DNA from: Maricaulis sp.
Lineage (GTDB): Bacteria > Pseudomonadota > Alphaproteobacteria > Caulobacterales > Maricaulaceae
Direction of reading: 5' to 3'
DNA: 64,000 nucleotides
Assembly: GCA_002692855.1 (NCBI GenBank)
Contig: NZMJ01000084.1
Span: forward strand, 1-64,000
The translations under genes were made by a program, and so were the position numbers. The notes under the pieces are model-generated. The model ran no database searches. It saw nothing but the letters and a program-made list of their open reading frames with translations, and was not told where the DNA came from. How positions within the stretch are numbered: the stretch's first letter is position 1; each line of letters opens with the position of its first letter. This document shows, piece by piece, positions 17,879-27,700 of this stretch.

Positions 17879-20371
17879 GTGGCCAGATCAGAAAACCTGC
17901 TGAAGGAGTACAAGGCCAAGCGCGATTTCGCGTCCACGCCCGAACCGGAGGGTAAACGCGTCCGCCGCAAGGGCCGGCGCTACCTGATCCAGAAACATGC
18001 AGCCACACGCCTGCATTATGACTTCCGGCTCGAACTCGACGGCGTGCTGAAAAGCTGGGCGGTCACGAAAGGTCCCAGCCTCACGCCGTCGGACAAGCGT
18101 CTCGCCGTTCGTACCGAGGATCACCCGGTCGAATACGCCGACTTCGAGGGGGTCATCCCGAAAGGTTATGGCGCCGGCACGGTGATGCTTTGGGATCGCG
18201 GTGAGTGGGAACCCACAGAAGACCCCGAGGAAGGACTGAAAAAAGGCGCCCTGAAATTCAGATTGAAGGGCGAGCGCCTGAAGGGCGGATTTGCCTTGAT
18301 CCGTATGCGGAACAAGGGCGAAAAGCGCGAGAACTGGTTGCTGGTCAAGGAAAGTGACGACGAGGCGGACGAGACAATTGACCCCACGAAGGAGTGGACC
18401 GAGAGCATCGAAACTGGCCGCGATCTGGACGCCATCTCCCGGGAAGGTCAGCGCTACAAGGCCGGCAAGGACTATCGAAAATCCCGGACGGGAGGCCGGA
18501 CGGCGCGCAAAGCGGCGGGCAAGGCCACAAAGCCCCCGGCATTCACCAAGCCCCAGCTCGCAACGTTGGACGATGCGCCCCCCGAGGGCGCCGACTGGCT
18601 CCACGAGGTCAAGTATGACGGTTACCGCATCCAGGCGCTGATCGGCGGTGGCAAGGTTCGGTTGATCACCCGCAATGGAAAGGACTGGACCGCGAAATAC
18701 CCCGTCATCGCCGACGCTCTCGCCGGCCTGAAAGCCGACAGCGCCGCCATCGACGGCGAACTTGTGGCGATCGAAGATGACGGCCGCTCGAATTTCTCGG
18801 CCTTGCAGGGAGCCGAAGAGAGCGGCGTTACTCTGGCCTACTTCGCCTTCGACCTGTTGTCGTTGAACGGTGACGATCTGAAGGACGAGCCCCTTGCCGT
18901 GCGCAAGACGGCGCTGAAGACGCTCATCGGCACAGATGACGGGCCTGTCCGATATTCCGATCACATCGAAGGCAAGGGCGAGAAGGTCATCGAGAAGGCC
19001 TGCGCCCTTCACCTTGAAGGGATTATCTCGAAACGGCGCGACGCGCCTTACCGCTCCGGTCGCGGTCATGCCTGGATCAAGTCCAAATGCATCGGCAATG
19101 ACGAATTCGTCGTCATCGGCTACCGCAAGTCCGACAAACGCGGACGGCCTTTCGCATCCCTGCTGCTGGGTGAATACGATGGCGACAGCCTGGCCTATCG
19201 CGGCCGGGTCGGGACCGGGTTCAGCGATACCCAGCTCGACAGCCTGTCGGATCGGATGGCTCGCCTTGAACGCAAGACGCCGTCAGTCACCCGCCTTCCT
19301 GCTGACGCCCGGCGCGGTGCCGTCTGGCTGACCCCCGAACTCGTGGCCCAGATCGCCTATACCGAGCGCACGCCCGACGGCCTGCTGCGCCATCCGAGCT
19401 TTCTGGGCCTGCGCGAGGACAAGACTGCCGGCGAGGTCAAGATGGACAGAAAGCCTGCGCAGGGTGCGGCGGAAGGATCCCGGATCTGCGACGTGAAGCT
19501 GACCCACCCTGACCGGGTCTTGTTTCCTGATCAGGGAACGACAAAGCGCGCCCTCGCAGAATACTATGCCGCGCACGCCGGGCACATTCTGGAACATGTG
19601 AAGGATCGCCCCCTCAGCCTGGTGCGTTGCCCGTCGGGACGGGAGGGGGAATGCTTCTTCCAGAAGCATCACAACGCTTCGACCCCTGACGCACTGCTCA
19701 CTGTTTCCATCCGCGAGAAGGATGGCGGCAAGGCCGATTATTTGCGCATCACCGAAGCGGCGGGCCTGGTGGGCGCCGCCCAGATCGGCGGGCTGGAACT
19801 GCATGTCTGGGGTTCGCGCGCCGACAAGATCGAGCGGCCGGAACGCATCGTCTTCGACCTCGATCCGGACGAGGGATACGACTTCGCGGACCTGAAACGG
19901 TCGGCCCGTGAACTTCGTGATGTCCTCGACGCCCTGGGATTGGCCAGTTTCCCGCTGCTCACAGGCGGCAAGGGCATCCACGTCATCGTGCCGATCGAGC
20001 GGCGCAATTCCTGGGACGAGGTGAAGGCCTTCTCCAAAGGCCTCGCGAGCCGGCTCGCCGCAGCCGACCCGGATCGCTACGTCGCTGTCGCGTCCAAGGC
20101 CAAACGCAAGGGCAAGATTTTCATCGACTGGCTGCGCAATGAGCGCGGAGCAACCGCGATTGCCCCCTATTCGCCGCGCGCCCGCGCCGGCGCACCCGTG
20201 GCCACGCCCGTATCCTGGGACGAGTTGGCACACATCGACGCGGCGAACCAGTACTCGCTGACCACCATCAGCGCCCGTCTAAGACAGCTGAAATCCGATC
20301 CCTGGGACGGATACCGCCAACTTCGCCAATCCCTGACCAAGGCCCGTCTCGGCGCCGTTGCAATGGAGTAA
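17879..20371 (+). CDS. ligD: DNA ligase D (phosphoesterase-ligase-polymerase)
   Basis: An 830-residue multifunctional ligase with domains in the order PE, LIG, POL. PE (about 30-190) shows QKHAATRLHYDFRLE and a metal-site His in EDHPVEYADFEG. LIG (about 215-510) has the AMP-accepting lysine in KYDGYR (K245) and the later segment IDGELVAI. POL (about 540-830) has the catalytic acids in FDLDPD (D660, D662). The GTG start at 17879 is 3 nt after the Ku stop. Together they join double-strand breaks after end trimming and fill-in. The three domains appear intact. Confidence 0.95.
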   Translation: MARSENLLKEYKAKRDFASTPEPEGKRVRRKGRRYLIQKHAATRLHYDFRLELDGVLKSWAVTKGPSLTPSDKRLAVRTEDHPVEYADFEGVIPKGYGAGTVMLWDRGEWEPTEDPEEGLKKGALKFRLKGERLKGGFALIRMRNKGEKRENWLLVKESDDEADETIDPTKEWTESIETGRDLDAISREGQRYKAGKDYRKSRTGGRTARKAAGKATKPPAFTKPQLATLDDAPPEGADWLHEVKYDGYRIQALIGGGKVRLITRNGKDWTAKYPVIADALAGLKADSAAIDGELVAIEDDGRSNFSALQGAEESGVTLAYFAFDLLSLNGDDLKDEPLAVRKTALKTLIGTDDGPVRYSDHIEGKGEKVIEKACALHLEGIISKRRDAPYRSGRGHAWIKSKCIGNDEFVVIGYRKSDKRGRPFASLLLGEYDGDSLAYRGRVGTGFSDTQLDSLSDRMARLERKTPSVTRLPADARRGAVWLTPELVAQIAYTERTPDGLLRHPSFLGLREDKTAGEVKMDRKPAQGAAEGSRICDVKLTHPDRVLFPDQGTTKRALAEYYAAHAGHILEHVKDRPLSLVRCPSGREGECFFQKHHNASTPDALLTVSIREKDGGKADYLRITEAAGLVGAAQIGGLELHVWGSRADKIERPERIVFDLDPDEGYDFADLKRSARELRDVLDALGLASFPLLTGGKGIHVIVPIERRNSWDEVKAFSKGLASRLAAADPDRYVAVASKAKRKGKIFIDWLRNERGATAIAPYSPRARAGAPVATPVSWDELAHIDAANQYSLTTISARLRQLKSDPWDGYRQLRQSLTKARLGAVAME

Positions 20372-20375
20372 TCCC

Positions 20376-21221
20376 ATGTCCGAACGCCCAGCCCAGCACC
20401 AGGACCGCCAACCCGGACTCGAAAGCAAGTTGAAGCCTGCGCCCGATTACGAGCCGCGATTTCCCGGCTCGGGTCGCCTGAAGGACAAGGTCGCGATCAT
20501 CACCGGTGGCGACAGTGGCATCGGCCGCGCCTGCGCCGTGCTGTTTGCCCGTGAAGGCGCGAAGGTCGCCATTGTCTATCTCGACGAGCACGGCGACGCG
20601 AAGGCCACGAAGAAGGCGGTCGAGGATGAGGGGTTCGAGGCCCTGCTGATATCCGGGGATGTGGCCGATCCGAAATTTTGCGCCGATGCCGTCGGCCGGA
20701 CCGTGGACAAGTTCGGGCGGCTCGACATTCTCGTCAACAACGCCGCCGAGCAGCATCCGACGGACGACTTCGAGGCCATCCCGCCCAAACAGCTGCGGGA
20801 GACCTTTGAGACCAACATGTTCGGCTATTTCTACATGGCCCAGGCGTCGATGAAGCGGATGAAGAAGGGCGCGGCCATCGTCAACACGACCTCGGTCACC
20901 GGCTATCGCGGCAGCCACCATTTGATCGACTACGCATCCACCAAGGGCGCGATCACGGCCTTCACCCGGTCGCTGGCGCAATATGGTGCCGACAAGGGCA
21001 TCCGCGTGAATGGCGTGGCGCCGGGTCCGATCTGGACGCCGCTGATTGCGGCAACGTTCGAGGCTGACGAGGTCGCGGACTTTGGTGGTGACCAGCCGCT
21101 CGGCCGCGCCGGACAGCCCAATGAGGTGGCCTCGTGCCATCTGTTCCTGGCCTGCGCGGATTCCTCCTACATGACCGGCCAGGTGCTGCATCCCAATGGC
21201 GGGGAAATCGTCGGCGGCTAG
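20376..21221 (+). CDS. SDR-family oxidoreductase (YdaD/YhxC-like)
   Basis: A 281-residue short-chain dehydrogenase. It has the TGGDSGIGRACA nucleotide-binding motif, NNAAEQHP, and the catalytic Y-x3-K in YASTKGA. The N-terminal 30-residue extension rich in Gln, Pro and Lys is typical of the general-stress-type SDR group (YdaD, YhxC). The ATG at 20376 has GGAG 8 nt upstream and lies 4 nt after the ligD stop, so it is the third gene of the Ku operon; the TTG further upstream is unlikely. Substrate unknown. The stop shares a CTAG with the convergent MgtC-like gene. Confidence 0.9.
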   Translation: MSERPAQHQDRQPGLESKLKPAPDYEPRFPGSGRLKDKVAIITGGDSGIGRACAVLFAREGAKVAIVYLDEHGDAKATKKAVEDEGFEALLISGDVADPKFCADAVGRTVDKFGRLDILVNNAAEQHPTDDFEAIPPKQLRETFETNMFGYFYMAQASMKRMKKGAAIVNTTSVTGYRGSHHLIDYASTKGAITAFTRSLAQYGADKGIRVNGVAPGPIWTPLIAATFEADEVADFGGDQPLGRAGQPNEVASCHLFLACADSSYMTGQVLHPNGGEIVGG

Positions 21222-21727
21222 TCGTCAGGCCTTTTGCGCCAGCGCCGCGTCCAGTTGGCGATCGCGAGCTTCGCCCCCTCGATGACAACCAGGACGACCA
21301 GCGCCGAGACCGTCACGGCATAGGCGAGCCAGTAAAGCCCCATGCCGGTCGCCAACCCCGCGGCACCTGCCAGCCACAGGCTGGCGCCCGTGGTCAGCCC
21401 CTTCACATCACCCTTGTTCACAAGGATCGTTCCGGCGGCGAGGAAGGCGACGCCGGCCGTCAGCGCCTCCACGACACGGATCGGGTCGACGCTCATCGCC
21501 GAGCCGCGCGTGACCACGCTGGCGACAATCTCGAAGGTCAGTATGGTGAACAGGGCCGATGCGAGCGCGACCAGCATGTGGGTGCGCAGTCCGGCCGGAC
21601 GGCGGTGCAATTCCCGGTCGAGCCCGATCAACCCGCCACACAGGAGCGCCGCGCCAAGGCGCGAAAAGGCAGCCAGAGCCTCGATGTCCGAGCGGCCGAT
21701 ACCGAGCGGATCACCGATCTCCGTCAT
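21218..21727 (-). CDS. MgtC/SapB-family membrane protein
   Basis: A 169-residue inner-membrane protein with four to five hydrophobic segments. The family hallmark is visible: LGAALLCGGLIGLDRELHRRPAGLRTHMLV, then AGVAFLAAGTILVNKGDVKGLTTGASLWLAGAAGLATGMG. MgtC-like proteins influence Mg2+ homeostasis and the F-type ATPase, and many paralogues have no known role. There is no large cytosolic C-terminal domain. A second, shorter MgtC-like gene lies at 24309. The ATG at 21727 is followed 80 bp away by the divergent yetF-like gene. Confidence 0.88.
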   Translation of the reverse strand: MTEIGDPLGIGRSDIEALAAFSRLGAALLCGGLIGLDRELHRRPAGLRTHMLVALASALFTILTFEIVASVVTRGSAMSVDPIRVVEALTAGVAFLAAGTILVNKGDVKGLTTGASLWLAGAAGLATGMGLYWLAYAVTVSALVVLVVIEGAKLAIANWTRRWRKRPDD

Positions 21728-21806
21728 GAGGGAGTCCGGGCTTCACGCATGACGGGGGAACGCATCGCCTGCCTGTCCCGTTCCGAAAGCGAGAGGGAGT
21801 TTGACA

Positions 21807-22343
21807 ATGCAGGACATTTTCTTCGACGGTTGGGCGAATATCGTGTCGATGGCGATCAGCGCGCCGTTGCTTTACCTCGGCGTGATTGTCTTCATCCGAT
21901 TGAGCGGCAAGCGCTCGACCTCCCAGATGAACAATTTCGACTGGATCGTCACCGTGGCGATGGGATCACTGGTCGGATCGGCCGTCGTCCTGGAGGATGT
22001 CACGCTGTTCGAGGCCTTCTGCGCCATCGGTCTCCTGATGCTGCTGCAATTCCTGTTCACGCTGGGTGCTGCCCGCTTCCAGTGGATCGAGGACCTCATC
22101 AAGTCGTCACCTTCAATCCTTTATGACAACGGGTATTGCCGCTCGGCGATGCGCGCCGAACGGATCACCGAGGGCGAGATCCGGGCCGCCGTTCGCGAGA
22201 ACGGGATCGCCGACCTGTCGCAGGTCCGCTGGGTGATCCTGGAGAATGACGCGAGTTTCAGTGTCGTCGCGAAGAATGAGGGCGACCTCGCCCAGACGAG
22301 CCTGGTCGGCTTTTCCTCTCCTCACTCGACCAGGAAGGCGTGA
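21807..22343 (+). CDS. YetF/DUF421-family membrane protein
   Basis: About 178 residues. There are three N-terminal membrane helices (ISAPLLYLGVIVFIRLSGKRSTSQMNNFDWIVTVAMG and following), then a C-terminal cytoplasmic YetF domain (SPSILYDNGYCRSAMRAERITEGEIRAAVRENGI). The segment RLSGKRS...DWIVTVAMGS is a signature of the family. Function poorly known; Bacillus homologues are in spore or stress regulons. The ATG at 21807 is chosen because GAGAGGGAG lies 7 nt upstream. Its 3' end overlaps the convergent TadG-like gene by 22 bp. Confidence 0.88.
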   Translation: MQDIFFDGWANIVSMAISAPLLYLGVIVFIRLSGKRSTSQMNNFDWIVTVAMGSLVGSAVVLEDVTLFEAFCAIGLLMLLQFLFTLGAARFQWIEDLIKSSPSILYDNGYCRSAMRAERITEGEIRAAVRENGIADLSQVRWVILENDASFSVVAKNEGDLAQTSLVGFSSPHSTRKA

Positions 22344-23734
22344 CCGCAAGACGCGTCCCGCAAAAAGAGATCGGCTTCGCCCAGGTGCAGCCCGGCATCG
22401 TTCAGCAACGCCTCCACGTTAGCGATCAGCGGCCGCAGGGTTAGCGACAGGCCGGGCAGATCTGCGCTGAGGCTGGCACCGCTCGACACCCTGACCGGCC
22501 TGCCGCTGTCGATGTCGGCGCGTGTCATTGTTATCCTTTGGCGCTCGCCTCTGCCGAGATCGACGATGATCGGGCGGGACAACAGCCCGCCTGCATCGAT
22601 CATCAACTGCGCCGGAGACGTTTCCACGAGGAATTCGGCCTCGACATCGCGCCCGCCAGTGCAGGTGACACGAAGCACTTCGGCCTCGGCCTGCGCCGCT
22701 TCAAGACGCAGCCGCGTCGCCTGCAGGCCACCCGCTGTTTCCACCAGCAATCCGATCTGGCGAGTCTCGGCACGCGACCCGGGCCGTCCAGCCGAATCCA
22801 GCGGGGGAGACTGAACGTCCTCTCCGATCTCGAGTTGGACCCGGGCGAGCCGCGCATCGAGATCAACCCCCACCTGGCGGCCATCCTGCGCGACCAGGGC
22901 TGACGCCGTGATCAGGTCCAGGGCCGACAACCGGATGCCGCCGCCATTCGTCATTGCTCGCTCCAGTTCGGCGTCGAACGCAGCAATCTGCGACATCGCG
23001 ATACGCCGGGATGGCAGGCGGATGGACCGGCTCAGCGACCGCAGGGCCGGCTGCGAGGCCGCATCGGCGGATCGGACCACGGCCTCGATGATGGTTTGCG
23101 GGGGCAGGTCGAGACGCAGCAATTCGTCGAAGCTGGCCACTTCGATACCGCGTACAGCAGAGACCTGGTCCAGAAAGGTGAAGGACTCGATCCGGACCGC
23201 TGCGAGCGCATTGTAGTCGGCGACCGTTACCGCGGTGTCGAGCCCCAGCAACCCTTGCAGCAGGGCGCCGCTGACCCCGTCCTCGATCCGGATCAGCCGT
23301 GACCCGATCGCATAGCTGATGCGGTCCTCGCGCGCCGCCGCAGCTCGCGCCAGCAACCGGCCGCGTGTCTCGGCCGTGTCACCGCTGGCGTGCAGCAACA
23401 CACGCACCGAGTTGTAGGGCCGCGCACCGGGGGTAAACCGGTCTTCCGGCTGCAGACGCGGATCCGGCGTGTACTGACCGGGGATCATTACCGGGTCATA
23501 GAGGCGCGCCTCGCGGCCCTGGTCGGTGATGATCTCGCGCGCCAGGTCGGCTGAGTAGTCCTGGTCGCGGACCGAAACCAGGGCGATGAGATCGGCGAGG
23601 GCCTGCATCCGGCGGTCTTCCAGATAGCTCATGCCGGAATTGAGAATGCCGCCGAGCAGGATCGTGCCGACCGCGAGAAAGGCCGCGTGCAGCGGCAGGC
23701 TCGACCCGGACTGGTCGCGAAGAAAATTGCGCAT
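22322..23734 (-). CDS. TadG-like pilus-assembly or envelope protein
   Basis: About 470 residues. An N-terminal Tad-type leader and membrane segment (RNFLRDQSGSSLPLHAAFLAVGTILLGG) is followed by a helical stretch beginning SYLEDRRMQALADLIAL, as in TadG/Flp-associated proteins. The long periplasmic part has no domain I recognise; two cysteines near its end could form a disulphide. The ATG at 23734 overlaps the TadE-like stop (TGATG); a GTG one codon earlier is possible. No TadA, TadB or TadC gene is nearby, so the pair is an orphan. Confidence 0.75.
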   Translation of the reverse strand: MRNFLRDQSGSSLPLHAAFLAVGTILLGGILNSGMSYLEDRRMQALADLIALVSVRDQDYSADLAREIITDQGREARLYDPVMIPGQYTPDPRLQPEDRFTPGARPYNSVRVLLHASGDTAETRGRLLARAAAAREDRISYAIGSRLIRIEDGVSGALLQGLLGLDTAVTVADYNALAAVRIESFTFLDQVSAVRGIEVASFDELLRLDLPPQTIIEAVVRSADAASQPALRSLSRSIRLPSRRIAMSQIAAFDAELERAMTNGGGIRLSALDLITASALVAQDGRQVGVDLDARLARVQLEIGEDVQSPPLDSAGRPGSRAETRQIGLLVETAGGLQATRLRLEAAQAEAEVLRVTCTGGRDVEAEFLVETSPAQLMIDAGGLLSRPIIVDLGRGERQRITMTRADIDSGRPVRVSSGASLSADLPGLSLTLRPLIANVEALLNDAGLHLGEADLFLRDASCGHAFLVE

Positions 23735-24162
23735 CACCGGCCCCCATTCGTGATGGTCTGCTCATAGACGAAAGGCACGTCGGGAAGCGGGATCAGCCCG
23801 CTCATCAGATAGGCCGGGCTGTCGGAGGGGTCATAGAGAACGCGCACGATGGTGGCGCGCCCGTCATCCTCGACCTCCAGCCGGGCGGCGGTAGCGTCCA
23901 GGAAGGGATAGCGCCCGGAGCGACCGTGAAATTCGGTCTCCGCTAGCTGGCGGCGTTCGGTGGGTTCCAGCCCCGGTATCGTGGCCCGCCCGGTTTCCGC
24001 GACGAGATGCTGCAGCTCCAGGTGCAGCGCGAACACCAGCCCGTAGGCGATCAGACCGAAGAAGAGCAGGATCGCCACAGGCGCGATGATCGCGAATTCC
24101 AGGGCGCTGACGCCCGTCTGCGACGCGGTGAATGCGTTCCGGAAATTCTGTCGTTGAGCCAT
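23734..24162 (-). CDS. TadE-like pseudopilin
   Basis: About 142 residues. The N-terminus has the TadE pattern (FTASQTGVSALEFAIIAPVAILLFFGLIAYGL), where the E in ALEFA is the conserved glutamate of prepilin-like leaders, and the remainder is periplasmic. The ATG at 24162 is preferred, because GGAGGG upstream has proper spacing to it and not to earlier codons. Cotranscribed with the TadG-like gene. In Tad systems such minor pilins are processed and help adhesion or envelope assembly. Confidence 0.82.
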   Translation of the reverse strand: MAQRQNFRNAFTASQTGVSALEFAIIAPVAILLFFGLIAYGLVFALHLELQHLVAETGRATIPGLEPTERRQLAETEFHGRSGRYPFLDATAARLEVEDDGRATIVRVLYDPSDSPAYLMSGLIPLPDVPFVYEQTITNGGR

Positions 24163-24225
24163 CATTCCCTCCACCCCAGTGTGCGACAAGAACGAATGCT
24201 ACCTGTGCGCGATTACCATCGCATT

Positions 24226-24240
24226 AAAACCCAAGGTTTT
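24226..24240. promoter_or_regulatory. Small dyad in TadE/MgtC divergent gap
   Basis: AAAACC-CAA-GGTTTT forms a perfect 6-bp inverted repeat in the 146-bp space between the two divergent starts. It could be an operator or a short hairpin. Nothing else stands out in this gap. Confidence 0.25.
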
Positions 24241-24308
24241 GGTGCAGGTGGGTTGTTTCAGGCAGGATTTGAGGAACCGGGTTTGCGGAGCAGACGTTTG
24301 AGGAAGTG

Positions 24309-24782
24309 ATGGAATCCCTGAATCTCGATCTCGACATCCTGATCCGCGACGGCATCGCGATTGTCGCTGCCTTCGTGCTTGCGCTCCCGATCGCGTGGGA
24401 GCGGGGCTATGGAAAGAGGCATAACGGCTTTCGCACCCTGCCCATCGTGGCGATGGCCGCATGCGGTATCGCGCTGATCCTGCGCCCGATCACGGAGGGG
24501 CATCCCGACGCCGATGCGCGCATCATCCAGGGCGTCATCACCGGCATCGGCTTCATCGGTGGCGGCGCGATCCTGAAACACGGCACCAGCGTCTACGGTC
24601 TCGCGACGGCGGCCAGCATCTGGAATGCCGGCGCCATCGGTCTGGCGACCGGTATGGGCCGGTTCAACATCGCCATCGTGCTCTGCGTCATCAACCTGCT
24701 CAGCCTGCTCTTGTTGCGGCGCGTCGATTCCGCGGACCCTGACAAGCGCCCTGATGAGGATGAAAGCGGCGACGGCTGCTAG
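24309..24782 (+). CDS. MgtC/SapB-family membrane protein
   Basis: A 157-residue protein with four membrane spans. MgtC hallmarks are ALPIAWERGYGKRHNGFRTLPIV and VITGIGFIGGGAILKHGTSVYGLATAASIWNAGAIGLATGMG. The C-terminus is short and acidic (DPDKRPDEDESGDGC), without the regulatory domain of Salmonella MgtC. The ATG at 24309 follows GAGGAAGTG; an adjacent GTG is the alternative start. It shares its stop CTAG with dnaE2 on the other strand. Role presumed in ion or membrane homeostasis. Confidence 0.88.
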   Translation: MESLNLDLDILIRDGIAIVAAFVLALPIAWERGYGKRHNGFRTLPIVAMAACGIALILRPITEGHPDADARIIQGVITGIGFIGGGAILKHGTSVYGLATAASIWNAGAIGLATGMGRFNIAIVLCVINLLSLLLLRRVDSADPDKRPDEDESGDGC

Positions 24783-27700
24783 TGAAAATCCCGGCTCTTG
24801 GGGATCACCCGGACATTGCGGGGATGGCGCTGGGCGTGGCCGGGCAGCGGATTGACCCCATGGTCGGCCGGGGCCAGGCGAGGCTTCATCAAATCATCCG
24901 ACAAATGGGCAAGCAGGCTGGTTTCATCCGACAATGACCGTGCCACCACGTGGATGACATTGTCTTCCGACTGGACCGAGCCTTCGACCGCCATCAGCCG
25001 CGCGCCCATCACTGTCGACCGGAAACGCTTCATCATGTCCGGCCAGACCACCAGGTTGACGACCCCGGTCTCGTCCTCGAGCGTGATGAAGACCACCCCG
25101 CTGGCGCTCCCCGGCCGCTGGCGGATCAGCACCAGTCCCGATACCGAAACCCGCCGCCCCGTCCGCAAGCGTTTCAGGTCCGCCGCCGGGGTGAAACCCC
25201 GTCCCGCATAGTCGGCGCGCAGGAAACGCATCGGGTGACCTTTCAGCGACAATGCCAGCGTCTGGTAATCGGCGATGACATGTTCGCTGAGCGGCATGGC
25301 GGGCAGCGGCACAGGGATGTCGGCGCCCTCGTCGGCCGTCTCTCCATGCGTGAACAGCGGCAGGTCCGGCGCATTCTTGATCGCGCGGGCATCCCACAGC
25401 GCGGCCCGCCGGTCCTTGCCGATCGACCGGAACCCGTCCGCGGACGCGATCAGCTCGATCCCGCGTGCGCTGACCCGGGCGCGGCTGCGCAACGCCTCGA
25501 CCGTCTCGTAAGGATGCCCGCGCGCCGCCATCAGCCGCGCCCCGTCCTCGCTGGCCAACCCGTCCACCTGGCGCAGCCCGAGCCGCAGGGCGAAGCCCTT
25601 TTCCTTGCCGGCGCTCGCACCCTCGCGCGGCTCCAGCACATTGTCCCAGTCGGAATAGTTCACATCGGCTTCCAGCACGGTCACGCCGTGTTCGCGTGCA
25701 TCGCGCACGATCTGCGCCGGGGCGTAAAAGCCCATCGGCTGGGCATTCAGCAGCGCCGCTGCGAAGGCCGCCGGATAATGGCATTTCAGCCAGCTGGAAA
25801 TGTAAACGAGGTGCGCGAAGCTGGCGGCGTGGCTTTCGGGAAATCCGTACTCGCCGAACCCCTCGATCTGGGAAAAGCAGCGCGCCGCAAAGTCCGGATC
25901 ATAGCCGCGCGCCACCATCCGCCCGACCATCTTCTCCTTGTGTGCGCTGACCTGTCCCTTCGACCGGAAGGTCGCCATCGCCTTGCGCAGCTGGTTCGCC
26001 TCGGCGGTCGAAAACCGGGCCGCGACGAGGGCGATCTTCATCGCCTGTTCCTGGAAGATCGGCACACCCAGCGTCCGCCCGAGAATCTTCTTCAACTCGT
26101 CGGGGTCATGCCCGGGGCCCGGCGAGGGGTAGAGCGTCGCCTCCTTGCCCTGGCGACGGCGCAGAAAGGGGTGAACCATGTCGCCCTGGATTGGTCCGGG
26201 GCGCACGATCGCGACCTCGATCACCAGGTCGTAGAAAGTCTGCGGCCTGAGGCGCGGCAGCATGTTCATCTGCGCCCGGCTCTCGACCTGAAACACCCCC
26301 AGCGAGTCGCCCCTGCACAGCATGTCGTAGACGGCGGGGTCTTCCTGCGGGACCGTCGCCAGCGTCCAGCGCTCGCCGTAATGCGCGTCGATCAGGTCGA
26401 AGCATTTGCGGATACAAGTCAGCATCCCGAGCGCCAGCACATCCATCTTGAATATCCCCAGCGCCTCGATGTCGTCCTTGTCCCACTCGATGAAACTGCG
26501 GTCGGCCATCGCGCCATTGCCGATTGGCACCGTTTCGGTCAGCGGGTTCTGGGTCAGGATGAAGCCGCCCACATGCTGGGACAGGTGGCGCGGCATGCCG
26601 ATCAGTTGATCGGCCAGCTGCAAGGTACGCCGCAAATGCGGATCGCTCATGTCGAGCCCGGCCTGCTCGGTCTTCAAATCGTCCGACGAGCTGCCCCAGC
26701 TGCCCCAAACGGTCTTCGCCAGCGCACTGGTCACGTCTTCGGACAGGCCCATCACCTTGCCGACTTCGCGGATCGCCATGCGCGGACGGTAGTGGATGAC
26801 GGTGGCGCACAGCCCCGCGCGGGCGCGGCCGTATTTCTCGTAGATGTGCTGGATCACCTCCTCGCGCCGCTCATGCTCGAAATCGACATCGATATCGGGC
26901 GGTTCGACCCGCTCTTCGGAGATGAAGCGCTCGAACAGCAATTCGTGCTGGGCCGGGTCGACCGAAGTGATTTTCAGGCAATAGCAGACCGCGCTGTTCG
27001 CCGCCGAACCGCGCCCCTGGCACAGGATTCCGATGCTGCGCGCATAATCAACGATGTCGTGGATGGTCAGGAAATATTGCGCGATATCGAGCTTGGCGAT
27101 CAGCGACAACTCCTTGTCCAGAAGCCCCCTCACCTTCTCGCCCACGCCGCCGGGATAGCGGTCCCGCGCACCCTGCCAGGTCAGCTCCGTCAGCCAGGCT
27201 TGCGCGCTCTTGCCCTCCGGGACGGTCTCCTGCGGATACTCATAGCGCAGCTCCGACAGGCAGAAGCCGCACGCATCGGCGACCCGCCGCGTCTCGGTGA
27301 TGGCCTCGGGCCAGTCGGCGAACAGGCGCGCCATCGCCTCGGGGCTTTTCAGATAGCGTTCGGCATTGGCGTCCAGCCGTGTGCCCGCCTCGAAAATCGT
27401 CGTCTTCTCCCGGATGCAGGTCATCACGTCCTGCAAGGGGCGGCGTTCCGGCGCGTGGTAATGGACCTCATTTGTCGCCAGCAGCCTGAGGCCATGCGCC
27501 CGCGCCAGCGCCGCCAGCCGGTTGATCCGGGCCCGGTCGTCGCCCCGGTAGAGATGGCTGGCCGTGAGGTGGCTCAAGCCCGGCAGGACCGCGGTCAGGC
27601 GCGGCAGGTTGGCGGCGAAACCGTCGATGTCCTCGCCCGGAATGGCGGCCAGGACGACGCCCTCTTCCCGGCCCAGCCATTCGGCGGCCATCGCCAGCGT

